This document shows positions 12,047 through 12,909 of a stretch of 12,909 bases of DNA, one piece after another. Positions within the stretch are counted from its first letter, which is position 1. Each line of letters opens with the position of its first letter. Made by a program: the position numbers and the translations under genes. The notes beneath the pieces were generated by a model. That model was not told where the DNA came from, made no database searches, and saw nothing but the letters and a program-made list of their open reading frames with translations. The stretch spans positions 1 to 12,909 of the forward strand of contig JAKABA010000107.1 in the NCBI GenBank assembly GCA_021802115.1, given 5' to 3'. Source of the DNA: a bacterium (GTDB lineage: Bacteria > Chloroflexota > Dormibacteria > UBA8260 > Bog-877).

Positions 12047-12909
12047 TGGCGCGCAGTGCTTCTGCAGGTCCGAGGCGATATGCCAGGGACAGAGTTCCCG
12101 TCATCGCCACCGCGGTGGTCACCAGAGCGACCAGAACGCTCAGCACGGGGGCGACGACGGTAACCGCCACCGGCGCGCCTATCGCTACGCCACCAACTGC
12201 GACGGCCCCGGCGGCGGCCAACCCTCCGCCCAGTCCCAGCACGAGCGCCTGAATAGCGATCACTGCTGCGACCGAGCCCCGCGGCCAACCGACCGCCCGC
12301 AGAGTGGAGAACTCAACTTGACGCTCCAGGTACGCAAGGGTCAGCAAGGTGGCTGACGCCGACGCTCCCGCCACTGCCGCGATCGAGACCAGCACCACGT
12401 CAAGCGGTCCGACCTGTGCCCCCAGATAGTGGCCGAGCGTAGTCGGCCCCAACTGACCTGCGAAGCCGCCGACGACCAGCACCACCCCTCCCACCAGACC
12501 CGACCCTATCGCGCTTGAGCCTGCGCAGAACAGGGACTCCACCTGCCAGGGGCCCAGAAGTTCGCGCAACGCCAGGGAACGCACCGAACGTACACGGAGA
12601 CGCCCCAGCGCGCTTCCCGTGCTGAGCGCCGATGATGCCGAGGACCTCGACGAGCCGAGCAGAGCCGGCACCGGGGCGGCCACCGCCATCACAAGCACGA
12701 GCGGGATCACCAGGAGCAGGGGTCCGATAGGGATGGCGGGGTCGAGGATCCGGCTGACACCGACTGCGGCCCCCGCCGTCACCACCCCGATCCCCGCCCC
12801 GAGCAACGCCATCTCCGTCAACATCAGACGAACCACTTGCCACAGCGGCCAGCCAATAGCCCGGAGCATCCCGAACTCATGGCTTCTTCGTCGCACCCCC
12901 AGCTGGCCG
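12042..12909 (-). CDS. FtsX/MacB-type ABC transporter permease (5' end outside the window)
   Basis: The frame is open through the right edge: codons before GTG 12896 read GQLG in frame, joining VRRRSHEFGMLRAIGW, the R-R-x-E-x-G-x-L-R-A-I-G signature of FtsX domains. A second signature, RQVEFSTLRAVGWPRGSV, occurs about 190 residues later, so this is a long two-domain permease (LolE/MacB-like). The window holds the last helices of the first FtsX domain and the whole second one. At least five hydrophobic segments are visible, e.g. LLLVIPLVLVMAVAAPVPAL and AVIAIQALVLGLGGGLAAAG. It would work with an ATPase subunit, exporting or extracting a lipid, lipoprotein or drug; the substrate is unknown. 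It appears intact and probably marks ordinary chromosome beyond the element. Confidence 0.88.
   Translation of the reverse strand, partial: GQLGVRRRSHEFGMLRAIGWPLWQVVRLMLTEMALLGAGIGVVTAGAAVGVSRILDPAIPIGPLLLVIPLVLVMAVAAPVPALLGSSRSSASSALSTGSALGRLRVRSVRSLALRELLGPWQVESLFCAGSSAIGSGLVGGVVLVVGGFAGQLGPTTLGHYLGAQVGPLDVVLVSIAAVAGASASATLLTLAYLERQVEFSTLRAVGWPRGSVAAVIAIQALVLGLGGGLAAAGAVAVGGVAIGAPVAVTVVAPVLSVLVALVTTAVAMTGTLSLAYRLGPAEALRAT

Noticed and set aside
1..12909. CRISPR array, insertion sequence or transposase
   Set aside because: No regularly spaced repeats of 20-40 bp and no DDE, HUH or serine-recombinase motifs were seen in any frame.

Overview
The window is high-GC DNA with GTG/TTG starts, short or absent leaders and tightly overlapping operons, as expected of an actinobacterium (Actinomycetota). 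A closer placement cannot be supported from the sequence. Nearly all recognisable genes lie on the minus strand. The content is that of an accessory region: parts of actinobacterial integrative and conjugative elements (AICE-type), toxin-antitoxin cargo, secreted lipoproteins, and a chromosomal-looking ABC permease at the right edge.

Layout, left to right. (1) At 49-99 lies the 3' two-thirds of a tRNA-Thr(TGT) gene, minus strand, without its 5' half: the signature of an attachment site left at the end of an element that integrated into a tRNA gene. (2) At 199-927 is a minus-strand cassette of a DUF2283 protein, HicA toxin and HicB antitoxin. (3) From 1375 to about 5100 are four small lipoprotein genes of no known function (one on the plus strand) and the remnant of a fifth secreted-type protein; (4) at 5148-5369 there is a small zinc-ribbon protein. 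(5) At 5478-5918 a DUF4258 gene with a good N-terminus and a degraded C-terminus lies just downstream of (6) an integrase operon at 5968-7582: a helix-turn-helix protein, a previously hidden 39-residue single-pass membrane protein, and a tyrosine recombinase. These three genes are joined by 4-nt start/stop overlaps. (7) At 7996-8859 is an unusual SnoaL-like/GNAT fusion. (8) At about 9090-9184 is a degenerate tRNA. (9) From 9413 to 11924 is the core of a second AICE-like module in the usual order: GntR-type regulator, FtsK/Tra ATPase, Rep initiator, Xis, then no intact integrase, only a possible 3' remnant running into the degenerate tRNA. The ATPase lacks its Walker A half and Rep seems to have an internal deletion, so this module is probably no longer self-mobile. 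(10) At 12042-12909 is the C-terminal part of a two-domain FtsX/MacB-type ABC permease that runs off the window.

How it fits together: two element remnants appear to be juxtaposed. One has its own integrase and possibly the tRNA-Thr site. The other has regulator, transfer, replication and Xis genes and a second tRNA. A near-identical 11-bp motif, TGGT(A/G)CGGTCC, sits in the promoter regions of both ftsK and gntR and is a good candidate operator for the GntR protein, as in KorA-type control of transfer. HicAB and the DUF2283/DUF4258 genes are plausible stabilising cargo.
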